Assembly (NCBI RefSeq): GCF_000956505.1
Contig: NZ_JYIX01000037.1
Location: 62,001-126,000 of the forward strand
Direction: 5' to 3'
DNA length: 64,000 bases
DNA from: Microbacterium azadirachtae
GTDB lineage: Bacteria; Actinomycetota; Actinomycetes; Actinomycetales; Microbacteriaceae
Shown here piece by piece: positions 8,701 to 16,619 of this stretch (the first letter of the stretch is position 1; every line of letters starts with the position of its first letter). A program made the position numbers and the translations under genes. The notes beneath the pieces are model-generated. The model worked only from the letters and a program-made list of their open reading frames with translations. It did no database searches and was not told the origin of the DNA.

Positions 8701-8815
8701 TGAGCCGCTGATCACGACGCCCACGATCTGAGTGGGCGGATGTCTGGACTGCCCCTGGGCGCCGGCCGTGGTGACGAGAAGGACCATCTCCTGATCACTC
8801 ACCTCGGAGCACTCG

Positions 8816-9994
8816 ATGCCTTTTGCCCTCTATCTGCTTGCCCTGGCGGTCTTCGTCATGGGAACTTCGGAATTCATGCTGGCGGGACTGCTTCCCGCGA
8901 TCGCAACCGAACTCGACGTCTCGGTCGGCACGGCCGGCCTGCTGAACTCGGCGTTCGCGGTCGGCATGGTCGTCGGTGCGCCTGTCATGGCGGCGTTCGC
9001 TCGACGCTGGCCGCCTCGGCTCACGCTGATCGCCTGTCTTCTCGTGTTCGCGGGGAGCCACGTCATCGCCGCGTTGACACCTGCGTTCTCGCTTCTCCTC
9101 ATCACGCGGGTGCTCGGCGCTCTCGGGAACGCCGGATTCCTCGCCGTCGCGCTGAGCCCGGCGACCACCCTCGTGCCGGCGGACCAGAAGGGACGCGCCC
9201 TGTCGATCTTGCTGTCCGGCACGACGATCGCCACCGTCGCCGGCGTCCCTGCGGGGGCGCTGCTCGGCACCGCGCTCGGCTGGCGAGCGACGTTCTGGTC
9301 GATCGTCATCCTGTGCATCCCGGCGGTCTTCGGGATCATCCGGGGCATCCCGCGCAATGCCGGTCAGGCCGCGGCAGGCGGGTCCGCGCTGCGGCTCCGT
9401 GCGGAGCTCACCGCGTTGGCGACGCCGCGGCTCATCCTGGCGATGACGCTGGGCGCGTTGATCAACGGTGGCACCTTCGCGGCCTTCACCTTCTTCGCAC
9501 CCGTCGTGACAGGGACTGCAGGTCTGGCCGAAGGGTGGGTTTCCGTCGCGCTCGTGATGTTCGGCATCGGCTCGTTCCTCGGGGTCACTATCGCCGGGCG
9601 GCTGTCGGATCGACGACCCGGCGTCGTGCTCGCCATCGGCGGGCCGCTGCTGCTGACGGGCTGGATCCTCCTGGCGTCGGTCGCATCGCATCCCGTTGCG
9701 TTCTTCGTGCTGCTCCTCATCCAGGGGTTCCTGTCCTTCGGCGTCGGCAGCACCGTGATCGCGCGCGTGCTGTACGCGGCGTCGGGGGCGCCGACCATGG
9801 GCGGCTCGTATGCGACCGCAGCCTTGAACGCCGGAGCCGCGGCAGGGCCGGCGCTGGGTGCGTTCGGGCTGACGATGGGCGCGGGGCTGTCGGCACCGAT
9901 ATGGATCGCCGCGGCCCTGACAGCGGTCGCTCTTCTCGTCATGTGCTTCACCGGTCGGGCGCTCCTGACGACAGCGGGTGAGGCCAGGGAGTAG
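8816..9994 (+). CDS. MFS drug exporter, Cmx/CmlR chloramphenicol-efflux type
   Basis: A 392-residue, 12-helix DHA1 transporter. The N-terminus AVFVMGTSEFMLAGLLPAIA and the following LLNSAFAVGMVVGAPVMA closely follow the actinobacterial chloramphenicol exporters named Cmx, CmrA or CmlR. Motif C-like GNAGFLAVALSPA is present. GGAG lies eight bases before the ATG. It probably exports a hydrophobic drug by proton antiport. Chloramphenicol specificity is a family-level guess, since arabinose-efflux and other DHA1 members look alike. No leader peptide or attenuator was recognised upstream. Confidence 0.85.
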   Translation: MPFALYLLALAVFVMGTSEFMLAGLLPAIATELDVSVGTAGLLNSAFAVGMVVGAPVMAAFARRWPPRLTLIACLLVFAGSHVIAALTPAFSLLLITRVLGALGNAGFLAVALSPATTLVPADQKGRALSILLSGTTIATVAGVPAGALLGTALGWRATFWSIVILCIPAVFGIIRGIPRNAGQAAAGGSALRLRAELTALATPRLILAMTLGALINGGTFAAFTFFAPVVTGTAGLAEGWVSVALVMFGIGSFLGVTIAGRLSDRRPGVVLAIGGPLLLTGWILLASVASHPVAFFVLLLIQGFLSFGVGSTVIARVLYAASGAPTMGGSYATAALNAGAAAGPALGAFGLTMGAGLSAPIWIAAALTAVALLVMCFTGRALLTTAGEARE

Positions 9995-10068
9995 CTCACT
10001 CGACGCGAGATGGCAAAGCCGGTCGCGGCGATCTTCCAGGACGGAATGTCGCCGATGCCGGGCCCCCG

Positions 10069-10767
10069 CTAGGAGCGGATCAAGAACTCCACACCGTCCG
10101 GGTCGCGGAGGATCGTCGCTCCGGTCGGGCCGGCGCCGATCAGCGTGGCGCCAAGGGACACCAGGCGCTCGAGCTCGTCCGGGAGCCCGCCCGGATCGAC
10201 CGCGAGCACGAACACCTGACGTGACGGGTCGCGCGCGGGGTCGATCTGATCGCCGCTCCAGGCCAGCTTCGTGCCGCCGGCGGGCGACTGGATCGCGGTC
10301 TCCTCGCCCTGATCCCAGACCAGGGGCCAGCCCAGCGCCTCGGACCAGAACCGGCCAGAGGCTCGTGTTCCTTCGCAAGTGGCTTCGCCGAACGGCCCGC
10401 ACCCGTCCAGATACCGGTTCTGATCCTCGATCATGCAGAACTCGTCTCCGGTCGGGTCGGACATCACCGCGTAGCTGCCCGCAGGGATGTTCCCGCTTCC
10501 GAGCCGTCGGCCACCGGCCTTCTCCGCTGCCGCGATCGTCTCCCGTTGCGTGCGGTCGACCCGGCTGAGATGCAGGTGCACGCGGTTCTTGAGCGGAGAG
10601 TGCGCGCCGCCCCGACCGAACCGCAGACCCACCTGTGTCGGCGTCCCGGCCAGCAGGATGCCGTCCGGGTCCTCCTGCGGAGAGCGCTGGAACATGGTCG
10701 CCCAGAACGTGGCAGCTCTGGACGGATCGGTGCCGCGGAACATCACGGATTCGAGTTCCAGCGGCAT
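10069..10767 (-). CDS. two-domain VOC (glyoxalase/bleomycin-resistance fold) protein
   Basis: A 232-residue protein with two VOC modules, at about residues 5-120 (ending YAVMSDPTGDEFCMIED) and 125-232 (ending GATILRDPDGVEFLIRS). The repeated D-P-x-G-x-E-F ending marks each betaalphabetabetabeta module. Actinobacterial members of this layout have unknown substrates and are often called glyoxalase-like. A -10-like TACGCT (10774-10779, minus strand) ends exactly six bases before the ATG and no ribosome site is visible, so the mRNA may be leaderless. Confidence 0.82.
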   Translation of the reverse strand: MPLELESVMFRGTDPSRAATFWATMFQRSPQEDPDGILLAGTPTQVGLRFGRGGAHSPLKNRVHLHLSRVDRTQRETIAAAEKAGGRRLGSGNIPAGSYAVMSDPTGDEFCMIEDQNRYLDGCGPFGEATCEGTRASGRFWSEALGWPLVWDQGEETAIQSPAGGTKLAWSGDQIDPARDPSRQVFVLAVDPGGLPDELERLVSLGATLIGAGPTGATILRDPDGVEFLIRS

Positions 10768-10806
10768 GGGTCGAGCGTAGCCTCTCGCGGGATCCAGGGA
10801 ACCTGC

Positions 10807-11640
10807 CTACCCGTCCGAGAGGCGTGCGTACGCGTCACGCACGGCCGATCGCAGGAAGCTGTCCGGCCAGTGATCGTGAAGCTGTCGCCCCAGGCGGACA
10901 TCGGAGGGAGCGACACCCGCGTCGTGAGCGGCTCGGATCTCGTCGGCAACGGCCTGCAACTGTGTCGCCTGCGTCTCGACGAAGGCGCGATCGACGACGG
11001 ATCCGTGCCCGGGCACGATCACGTCTGCGGCACGGATCTCCTGCAGCAAGCTGCGGAGCGCTTCCGGCCACTCGAGCGGAAAGGAGCCGGATCCGAACAT
11101 CGGAGGGCCCGATTGCTCGATGACGTCGCCGAGGAACCACACCCTGGCGTCCGGGACGAGGATCGCGAGGTCGGTGTCTGTATGGCCCGGCGGCAATGGC
11201 AGAAGCTCGACGGCCCGTCCGCCGGGTTCGATGCGCAGCCGTGCGTCGACCAGCATCGTCGGCGCCGTGAGCTCGACGTCGAGCCACTGCTTGTCGGGCT
11301 CGGACTCGGGCTGATTCCGGACCTTCTCAAGTCGGCGCTCCTCGTGCCGGGCGAAGTGGTGGGGAATCCGGTGGTGCCCGTAGACGGGGATGCCCCGCGC
11401 GACGAAGGCCTGGTTCCCGAAGGTGTGGTCGTAGTGCGCATGCGTGTCGACCGCGGCGACGACTGGGAGCGAGAAGTCCTCGGCCACGTCGCGGAGGATC
11501 TCCTCCGCCTCGGCGGGATTGCCACGGGTGTCGACGATCACGAGCCCGGTGGGGCCGACGACCACTCCGATCGAGATGTCGAGCGGCTGGTAGCGGCGCT
11601 GGAACACGCCGCGCCCGACGCGGATCCAGTCACCGTTCAC
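10807..11640 (-). CDS. metallo-beta-lactamase-fold hydrolase
   Basis: A 277-residue MBL-fold protein. The metal motif THAHYDH is present near residue 63. The further ligands are seen as His in PPGHTDTDLAI, Asp in FLGDVIEQ and His in VPGHGSVVD. GTG at 11640 is chosen because AGGAAGGGG precedes it and it overlaps the end of the esterase gene by 11 bases. The intact metal set implies a di-zinc hydrolase, for example of a lactone, thioester or beta-lactam-like compound. The substrate is unknown. It probably works with the esterase encoded before it. Confidence 0.85.
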   Translation of the reverse strand: MNGDWIRVGRGVFQRRYQPLDISIGVVVGPTGLVIVDTRGNPAEAEEILRDVAEDFSLPVVAAVDTHAHYDHTFGNQAFVARGIPVYGHHRIPHHFARHEERRLEKVRNQPESEPDKQWLDVELTAPTMLVDARLRIEPGGRAVELLPLPPGHTDTDLAILVPDARVWFLGDVIEQSGPPMFGSGSFPLEWPEALRSLLQEIRAADVIVPGHGSVVDRAFVETQATQLQAVADEIRAAHDAGVAPSDVRLGRQLHDHWPDSFLRSAVRDAYARLSDG

Positions 11641-12340
11641 GTGCGGATGCCCCTTCCTCCGCGGGGCGCGGGGCGAATGCCCAGGCGACCATCTCCCGAA
11701 ACTCTTCTCGCCAGAAGGGGTCTCCATGGGCTCCATCACGCTGGCGGGAGACGACATCGGCCCCCGCGTTACGGAGAGCCTCCGCCCATCGGAGGGCGTT
11801 CTCCTGGAAGAACGGCTCGTCCCGTCCGAACACGAAGTATGTGTTCGGCAGCGGGGGCAGCAACGTGGATGACGGCCGGTACCCGCCACCGGGCGAGGCG
11901 CACAGAACGGTTCCGTAGATCTCTGGATGACGGATCCCCATCGCCAAGGCAAGCTCACCGCCGGCGGAGGCTCCGTAGACGGCAGTACGTCGGCGTGGGA
12001 ACGACACGTCGAAGCGTTTCCGCACCCAGGCCTGCACCTCATCGACGAAGAACGACTCGTGCGCCGCAAAGAGCTTCGGATCGAACGAGAATTCGGCGTT
12101 GCTCGTACCCGCCACATACTCCTGGATCCGACGAACTTCGTCATCGACGCGGTGGGTGCCGACGACAAGCACCGGAGGCAGATTCCCGGTCTCCAACAGG
12201 CGCCCCCAGGGAGCGGTCAACTGGCCATCGGCTGCGTACACGACAGCGGCAGGTGCAGACGCCGGAACATACGCACTCACCCGACGTCCGCCGTCGAATC
12301 CCAAGGTCTCCGTGACGAGCGACCCAGAGGACAAAGGCAT
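11630..12340 (-). CDS. alpha/beta-hydrolase, putative esterase (Fes/esterase-D type)
   Basis: A 236-residue enzyme. The nucleophile elbow is GASAGGELAL near residue 123, the acid is Asp in YFVFGRDEPFF, and the His is in RDGAHGDPFW. The order and spacing match the PF00756 esterase family, whose members include enterochelin esterase. No signal peptide is seen, so it is cytoplasmic. It shares an operon with the metallo-hydrolase gene. The ester substrate cannot be told from sequence. Confidence 0.82.
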   Translation of the reverse strand: MPLSSGSLVTETLGFDGGRRVSAYVPASAPAAVVYAADGQLTAPWGRLLETGNLPPVLVVGTHRVDDEVRRIQEYVAGTSNAEFSFDPKLFAAHESFFVDEVQAWVRKRFDVSFPRRRTAVYGASAGGELALAMGIRHPEIYGTVLCASPGGGYRPSSTLLPPLPNTYFVFGRDEPFFQENALRWAEALRNAGADVVSRQRDGAHGDPFWREEFREMVAWAFAPRPAEEGASARER

Positions 12341-12474
12341 GAGCTCAGTGTCCGGCGGTCGTCATCGATCGTCAAGCCGTAACGCGGCCCCAGGGTCGCG
12401 AGGTCCTTCCGTCTTCACTCGTCGGACCGGCGCAGCACCGGCACAGGTTCTGCGGGAGAGGCGTTTCGTCTCGC

Positions 12475-12540
12475 TTCGCTCGCTCAACGGCCGGGGTTTC
12501 GCTCGCTCAACGACCGGGGCTCCGCTCGCTCGACGACCGG
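12475..12540. repeat. three tandem units of a 20-22 base intergenic repeat
   Basis: Units at 12475-12496, 12498-12519 and 12521-12540 share the core CGCTCGCTC-(A/G)ACG-(A/G)CCGG. The same core appears in the hairpin at 43793-43873. It sits in the 315-base gap between the esterase gene and the tRNA operon, which otherwise holds only the terminator at 12594-12629. It looks like a REP-type intergenic element of this genus. Confidence 0.6.
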
Positions 12541-12593
12541 ATGCGGAGCATCGGCGGAGCGGGAGTTGATCCGGAGATCACTGGGGAAAAGGC

Positions 12594-12629
12594 GAAACCC
12601 CCGCGATGTAGAAGCTACGCGAGGGTTTC
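12594..12629 (-). terminator. terminator of the tRNA operon
   Basis: Arms GAAACCCCCGCG and CGCGAGGGTTTC pair in 11 of 12 positions. On the minus strand the hairpin is followed by GCCTTTTCC, a modest T-run, 27 bases after the last tRNA. Confidence 0.7.
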
Positions 12630-12655
12630 TGGGGTGATTGTAACGATCACCCGTG

Positions 12656-12728
12656 TGGCTCCGACGGGCGTCGATCCCGTGACCTCTCGATTTTCAGTCG
12701 AACGCTCTACCAACTGAGCTACAGAGCC
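12656..12728 (-). tRNA. tRNA-Phe (anticodon GAA)
   Basis: A 73-base cloverleaf. The acceptor GGCTCTG pairs with CGGAGCC, the anticodon stem TTCGA/TCGAG encloses loop CTGAAAA, and the T-arm is normal. CCA is not encoded. It is the last of three tRNAs on the minus strand. Confidence 0.95.
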
Positions 12729-12806
12729 GCACAGACCGGAAGGTGGAAGCTTCTGACCTGCGTCCTAGACGACAGGCCTTTCCGAAGAAAGGCCTGTCGC
12801 TTGGAG

Positions 12807-12880
12807 CGACCCTGACGGGACTTGAACCCGCGACCTCCGCCGTGACAGGGCGGCACGCTAACCAACTGCGCTACAGGGCC
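12807..12880 (-). tRNA. tRNA-Asp (anticodon GTC)
   Basis: A 74-base cloverleaf. The acceptor GGCCCTG pairs with CAGGGTC with one G-U, and the anticodon stem CCGCC/GGCGG has loop CTGTCAC. It is the middle gene of the Glu-Asp-Phe operon. Confidence 0.95.
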
Positions 12881-12907
12881 AGAACTATGAAATTGTATCG
12901 GAAAGAG

Positions 12908-12980
12908 TGACCCCAACGGGATTCGAACCCGTGCTACCGCCGTGAAAGGGCGGCGTCCTAGGCCGCTAAACGATGGGGCC
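12908..12980 (-). tRNA. tRNA-Glu (anticodon TTC)
   Basis: A 73-base cloverleaf. The acceptor GGCCCCA pairs with TGGGGTC, and the anticodon stem CCGCC/GGCGG has loop CTTTCAC. It is the first gene of the tRNA operon, about 30 bases after the proposed transcription start. Confidence 0.95.
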
Positions 12981-13016
12981 GGAGGCGAACCTCGGGGGTT
13001 CCCTTGCCGACGCTCA

Positions 13017-13022
13017 AGCATA
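13017..13022 (-). promoter_or_regulatory. -10 box of the tRNA-Glu-Asp-Phe operon
   Basis: TATGCT on the minus strand, 36 bases before tRNA-Glu. TTGGTG lies 19 bases further up as a weak -35 candidate. Confidence 0.5.
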
Positions 13023-13155
13023 AGGGGTTTCTGAGGCAAAACACCAATCGAGAGCGCGTCGCTCTGGATCCCGGGCGTGTCCGGGAGCAGAATGAAGGTT
13101 GGTCCCGTCCCGTCCCCGAACGCACGACCATCAGATGAAGACCCGAAGAATTCCC

Positions 13156-13205
13156 GATCCCGAGCGGGATCCGAGGGTTGCGAAAGATGCTGATGTTGTT
13201 AGTGT
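13156..13205 (+). promoter_or_regulatory. candidate promoter and palindrome before the M23 peptidase gene
   Basis: A perfect inverted repeat GATCCCG-AG-CGGGATC (13156-13171) is followed by TTGCGA (13178-13183), 16 bases and TAGTGT (13200-13205), ending 31 bases before the GTG start. The palindrome could bind a regulator just upstream of the -35. No c-di-AMP or other riboswitch was recognised in this gap. Confidence 0.4.
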
Positions 13206-13236
13206 GACATGAGTGAAACCGGCGAAAGGGAGCCGC

Positions 13237-14625
13237 GTGAACCATCCGAACATCGAAGACGCCCGCCGACCCGGACAGGCGTCGCTCGTTCGGCGTGCCC
13301 GCGCGGCACGCCAGGGACGCCGTCGCAGCGGCGCCGTGCTCAGCATCGCCACCGTGGGTGCGCTGATCCTGGGCCTCTTCCTCGGCGCTCCTGCCGCATA
13401 CGCCGACGACTACCCCAGTTGGGACGACGTGCAGGCGGCGAAGGCCAACGAGGACGCCGCCGCGAACGAGGTCGGCCGCATCCAGGGGCTCATCGCCTCG
13501 CTGACGCAGAACGTCGCCGACACCAAGGCTGCGGCCGAGGCCGCCGGCAATGAGTACTTCGCCGCGCAGCAGGCACTCGACGCCCAGGCCCGACGGCTGG
13601 CGGATCTGCAGGGGCAGGCCGACACCCAGAAGAAGGTCGCGGACGACACCGCCAGCAAGGCAGGCCAGATTGCTGCGCAGCTCTCGCGCGACGGTGGCGA
13701 CACGACGGCGCTGCAGCTGTTCTTCTCGAAGTCGACGGCCAACACCGACGAGCTCCTGCAGCGCCTCGGACAGATGGACCGCGTGCTCTCGGGCACTCAG
13801 GCGATCTACGACAAGGCTCTCGAGGCGAAGAACACCGCACAGTCGCTGACGGACCAGGCCACCGCGGCCAAGGTCGAGCGCGACCGCCTCGCGAAGATCG
13901 CCGAAGAGAAGATGCAGAAGGCCCAGGCCGCGGCCGACGCCGCTGCCAAGGCTCTCGCGGACCAGCAGACGTACCTCGGCCAGCTGCAGGCGCAGCTCGC
14001 CGCCCTGCAGGACACGACGGCCAAGACCGTCGCCCAGTACCAGGCCGGTGAAGCGGCCCGTGCCGCTGCAGAGGCCGCTCGTCAGGCGCAGCTCGCCGCC
14101 GAGCGTCAAGCCGCCGAAGAAGCCGCTCGCCAGAACGGCGGCGGTGGCGGTGGCGGCGGCGGAGGCGGCGACAGCGGAGGAGGCTCGGTCGGAAGCGGCG
14201 GCTGGGTCCGTCCGTTCGGCGGCTATCAGTCCTCCGGCTACGGCTACCGCGTTCCCGACTGCGACGTCTGGGGCTGCTCGTCCAGCTTCCACGCGGGCGT
14301 CGACCTCGCCGACGGCAGCTGCGGCTCGCCGATCTTCGCAGCGCATTCCGGCACCGTCGTGTACGCCGGCTGGAACGGCGGCTACGGCAACTACATCAAG
14401 ATCGACAACAGCGACGGCAGTGGCCTCGCCACCGGCTACGGCCACATCCTCAACGGCGGCTACAACGTCAGCGGGGGAGATTGGGTCAACGCCGGCCAGG
14501 TGATCGCCTATGCGGGCAACACCGGCGGATCCTTCGGCTGCCACCTGCACTTCGAGGTCTACCAGTGGGGCAGCACCATCAACCCCATCAACTTCATGGA
14601 GAACCAGGGCGTCTACATGGGGTGA
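13237..14625 (+). CDS. secreted M23 (LytM) peptidase with coiled coil
   Basis: A 462-residue exported cell-wall hydrolase. A basic N-terminus (RRARAARQGRRR) is followed by a hydrophobic segment and APAAYADD, a likely signal-peptidase I site near residue 50. A long Ala/Gln/Lys coiled coil runs to about residue 295, then a Gly-rich linker. The M23 domain ends the protein, with zinc ligands in FHAGVDLADG and HLHFEVYQWG. The layout resembles EnvC/PcsB-like hydrolases that cut peptidoglycan cross-links at division. GTG 13237 is chosen over GTG 13213 because GAAAGGGAG stands five bases before it. A terminator follows. Confidence 0.92.
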   Translation: MNHPNIEDARRPGQASLVRRARAARQGRRRSGAVLSIATVGALILGLFLGAPAAYADDYPSWDDVQAAKANEDAAANEVGRIQGLIASLTQNVADTKAAAEAAGNEYFAAQQALDAQARRLADLQGQADTQKKVADDTASKAGQIAAQLSRDGGDTTALQLFFSKSTANTDELLQRLGQMDRVLSGTQAIYDKALEAKNTAQSLTDQATAAKVERDRLAKIAEEKMQKAQAAADAAAKALADQQTYLGQLQAQLAALQDTTAKTVAQYQAGEAARAAAEAARQAQLAAERQAAEEAARQNGGGGGGGGGGGDSGGGSVGSGGWVRPFGGYQSSGYGYRVPDCDVWGCSSSFHAGVDLADGSCGSPIFAAHSGTVVYAGWNGGYGNYIKIDNSDGSGLATGYGHILNGGYNVSGGDWVNAGQVIAYAGNTGGSFGCHLHFEVYQWGSTINPINFMENQGVYMG

Positions 14626-14642
14626 TCCTCGGATCCTTCACC

Positions 14643-14682
14643 AGAAGACCCCCGGGCCGCTGAGCGGCACCGGGGGCCTTCT
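14643..14682. terminator. bidirectional terminator
   Basis: Strong stem AGAAG-A-CCCCCGG with CCGGGGG-C-CTTCT, followed by TGTTCGTC. It separates the convergent M23 peptidase and pyrophosphatase genes. Confidence 0.8.
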
Positions 14683-14702
14683 GTTCGTCTGCGTCCGAAG
14701 GC

Positions 14703-15194
14703 TCAGTGGCCGTCGTTCTTGAAGCGCTCGATGGCCTCGTCGAGGATCCGCTGCGCCTCGGCGGCTTCGCCCCACGCGTCGACCTTGACCCACTTGTTGG
14801 GCTCGAGGTCCTTGTAGTGCTCGAAGAAGTGCGCGATCTCCTTCTTCGTGTACTCGGCCAGGTCGCCCAGGTCCTGGATGTGCGACCAGCGCGGGTCCTT
14901 GCTCAGCACGGCGACGAGCTTGTCGTCTCCGCCCGCCTCGTCGCTCATCTTCAGCACGGCCACCGGGCGCACGTTCACCACGACGCCGGGGAAGATGGCC
15001 TGGTCGAGCAGCACCAGCACGTCCAGCGGGTCGCCGTCCTCGCCGAGCGTGTTGTCGAAGTAGCCGTAGTCGGCCGGGTAGCCGAAGGTCGTGTAGAGCA
15101 CGCGGTCGAGGTGCACTCGTCCGGTCTCGTGGTCGACCTCGTACTTCACGCGGCTGCCGCGCGGGATCTCGATGACGGCGTCGTGTGCGCCCAT
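14703..15194 (-). CDS. ppa: inorganic pyrophosphatase, family I
   Basis: A 163-residue soluble enzyme that hydrolyses pyrophosphate and drives biosynthesis. The family signature with the three metal-binding Asp residues is intact in DGDPLDVLVL. YGYFDNT and the upstream EIPRGSRVKYEVD (Lys/Glu of the active site) are also present. The start at 15194 has GAGGAG eight bases upstream. Length is the usual for bacterial type I enzymes. It is convergent with the M23 gene and divergent from tilS. Confidence 0.96.
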   Translation of the reverse strand: MGAHDAVIEIPRGSRVKYEVDHETGRVHLDRVLYTTFGYPADYGYFDNTLGEDGDPLDVLVLLDQAIFPGVVVNVRPVAVLKMSDEAGGDDKLVAVLSKDPRWSHIQDLGDLAEYTKKEIAHFFEHYKDLEPNKWVKVDAWGEAAEAQRILDEAIERFKNDGH

Positions 15195-15303
15195 GCGTGT
15201 ACTCCTCAGGAAAGACGGTTGGATGCCGCGCACCAGCCTACTTGCGCACGCCACTGAGCGCCCGTCGGCGTCGGGGAACGGCGAGGAGCGAGCGCGACCC
15301 GGG

Positions 15304-15309
15304 TAGCGT
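15304..15309 (+). promoter_or_regulatory. -10 box of tilS, leaderless arrangement
   Basis: TAGCGT ends six bases before the GTG start and no ribosome site is visible, so transcription probably begins at the start codon itself. Confidence 0.5.
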
Positions 15310-15315
15310 GAGAGC

Positions 15316-16305
15316 GTGCCGTCCCTCTCTCCCGCCGTCGCCGAGATCCGCCGCGCCGTGCGCGCCGCGCTGGCCGCACTGCCCGAACAGCCGACCACGG
15401 TGATCGTGGCGCTCTCCGGGGGCGCCGACTCCCTGGCGCTGGCCGCCGCCACCGCGTTCGAGGCGCGCGCCGCGGGCATCGGCGTGCGGAGCGTGACGGT
15501 CGACCACGGGCTGCAGGACGCATCAGAGCGCGTCTCCGCCGAGGCCGCGGCGAAGGCTTCGGCGCTCGGCATCGAGGCGCTCGTGGAACGGGTCGTCGTC
15601 GCCGAATCGGGGGAGGGACCTGAAGCCGACGCGCGGGCCGCCCGCTACGCCGCGCTGCGCCGCGTCGCGCAGGCCGAGGACGCGCCCGTGCTGCTCGGCC
15701 ACACGCTCGACGACCAGGCGGAGACCGTGCTGCTGGGGCTGTCCCGCGGATCCGGCGCCGGCAGCCTGCAGGGCATGGCGCCCGTGCGAATCGACGACGA
15801 CGGCACGACCTGGATCCGTCCGCTCCTCGCCGTCCGGCGCGAGACGACGCGTGCGGCGTGCGCCGCGGAGGGACTCGGGCCCTGGGACGATCCGCACAAC
15901 GCCGATCCCCGCTACCTGCGCGTGCGGGCCCGCGAGCGTGTGCTGCCGGTGCTCGAGGCCGAGCTCGGGCCGGGCATCGCCGAAGCGCTCGCCCGCACGG
16001 CCGAGCAGCTGCGCGAGGACGCGGAGGCGTTCGACGAGATGATCCACGAGACCATCGAGGACATCGTGGAGCACGCCGAAGCGGGGATCTCCGTCAGCGC
16101 CGCCGCCCTCGCCGCGAATCCCGCAGCCCTGCGCAACCGCGTGATCCGCCTCGTCGTGCAGAGCGAGTTCGGCGTCGGCCTGACCCGCGCCCAGACCGTC
16201 GAGGTCGCGCGCCTGGTGACCGACTGGTCGGGCCAGGGGCCGATCGACCTGCCGGGCTGCACGGCCGCCCGCGCCGGGGGACGGATCGTGTTCGCCGCGC
16301 GCTAG
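15316..16305 (+). CDS. tilS: tRNA(Ile)-lysidine synthase
   Basis: A 329-residue N-type ATP pyrophosphatase that converts the wobble C of tRNA-Ile(CAU) to lysidine so that it reads AUA. The PP-loop VALSGGADSLALA is near residue 33, and HTLDDQAETVLLGLSRGSGAGSLQGM contains the second conserved block. It is shorter than the E. coli enzyme, as usual in actinobacteria, which lack the full C-terminal domain. It heads the conserved tilS-hpt-ftsH-fol cluster, although DUF937 and repeats are inserted between tilS and hpt here. Confidence 0.95.
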   Translation: MPSLSPAVAEIRRAVRAALAALPEQPTTVIVALSGGADSLALAAATAFEARAAGIGVRSVTVDHGLQDASERVSAEAAAKASALGIEALVERVVVAESGEGPEADARAARYAALRRVAQAEDAPVLLGHTLDDQAETVLLGLSRGSGAGSLQGMAPVRIDDDGTTWIRPLLAVRRETTRAACAAEGLGPWDDPHNADPRYLRVRARERVLPVLEAELGPGIAEALARTAEQLREDAEAFDEMIHETIEDIVEHAEAGISVSAAALAANPAALRNRVIRLVVQSEFGVGLTRAQTVEVARLVTDWSGQGPIDLPGCTAARAGGRIVFAAR

Positions 16306-16337
16306 GTGCGGGAGCGGGGGCCCGTGGATCCGCGTCT

Positions 16338-16410
16338 GCGAGTGCACGGGTTCCTGTCGAGCGCACCGCTCCTTGACGTGAACAGGCCGTGCGCTCGACA
16401 GGATCCCGTG
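16338..16410. repeat. 73-base hairpin repeat, copy 1
   Basis: The unit contains a 22-base stem, left arm 16345-16366 and right arm 16389-16410, matching in 21 of 22 positions around a 22-base loop. It is identical over all 73 bases to copy 2. It lies in the 314-base gap between tilS and the DUF937 gene. Confidence 0.9.
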
Positions 16411-16429
16411 TGCTCGGGGGCGTCTCACG

Positions 16430-16468
16430 GAGCACAGCGTGAACAAGCCGTGTGCTCGGTGGGATCTC
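16430..16468. repeat. degenerate partial third unit of the hairpin repeat
   Basis: Between the two perfect copies a stretch keeps the GTGAACA-GCCGTG-GCTCG-GGATC skeleton of the right half of the unit with several changes. The array is therefore about two and a half units. Confidence 0.55.
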
Positions 16469-16541
16469 GCGAGTGCACGGGTTCCTGTCGAGCGCACCGC
16501 TCCTTGACGTGAACAGGCCGTGCGCTCGACAGGATCCCGTG
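16469..16541. repeat. 73-base hairpin repeat, copy 2
   Basis: A perfect direct copy of 16338-16410, with the same 22-base stem and loop. The perfect identity of a non-coding element suggests recent duplication or gene conversion. Confidence 0.9.
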
Positions 16542-16576
16542 CACACGGCGGGAGTCCGCATCCGCCCCGGACATGG

Positions 16577-16611
16577 CGAGACGCGGCTCCCCGGGGGAAA
16601 GCCGCGTCTCG
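16577..16611 (-). terminator. terminator of the DUF937 gene
   Basis: Perfect 12-base arms CGAGACGCGGCT and AGCCGCGTCTCG with an 11-base loop, nine bases after the DUF937 stop on the minus strand. Confidence 0.75.
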
Positions 16612-16619
16612 TGGTGGTC

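Noticed and set aside
8740..8815. Leader peptide or attenuator before the drug exporter
   Set aside because: An open frame starting at 8740 runs on through the exporter in another frame, and no ribosome-stalling hairpin pair was found.
10546..12315. Long plus-strand frame across the VOC, metallo-hydrolase and esterase genes
   Set aside because: Arg/Pro/His-rich shadow of three well-supported minus-strand genes.
12981..13236. Possible c-di-AMP or other riboswitch before the M23 peptidase gene
   Set aside because: Such switches precede some actinobacterial wall hydrolases, but I could not find the conserved core. Only a promoter-like pair and a palindrome are visible.
16338..16541. Possible CRISPR array
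   Set aside because: Only two full units of 73 bases with large internal stems, a related sequence instead of a spacer between them, and no cas genes.
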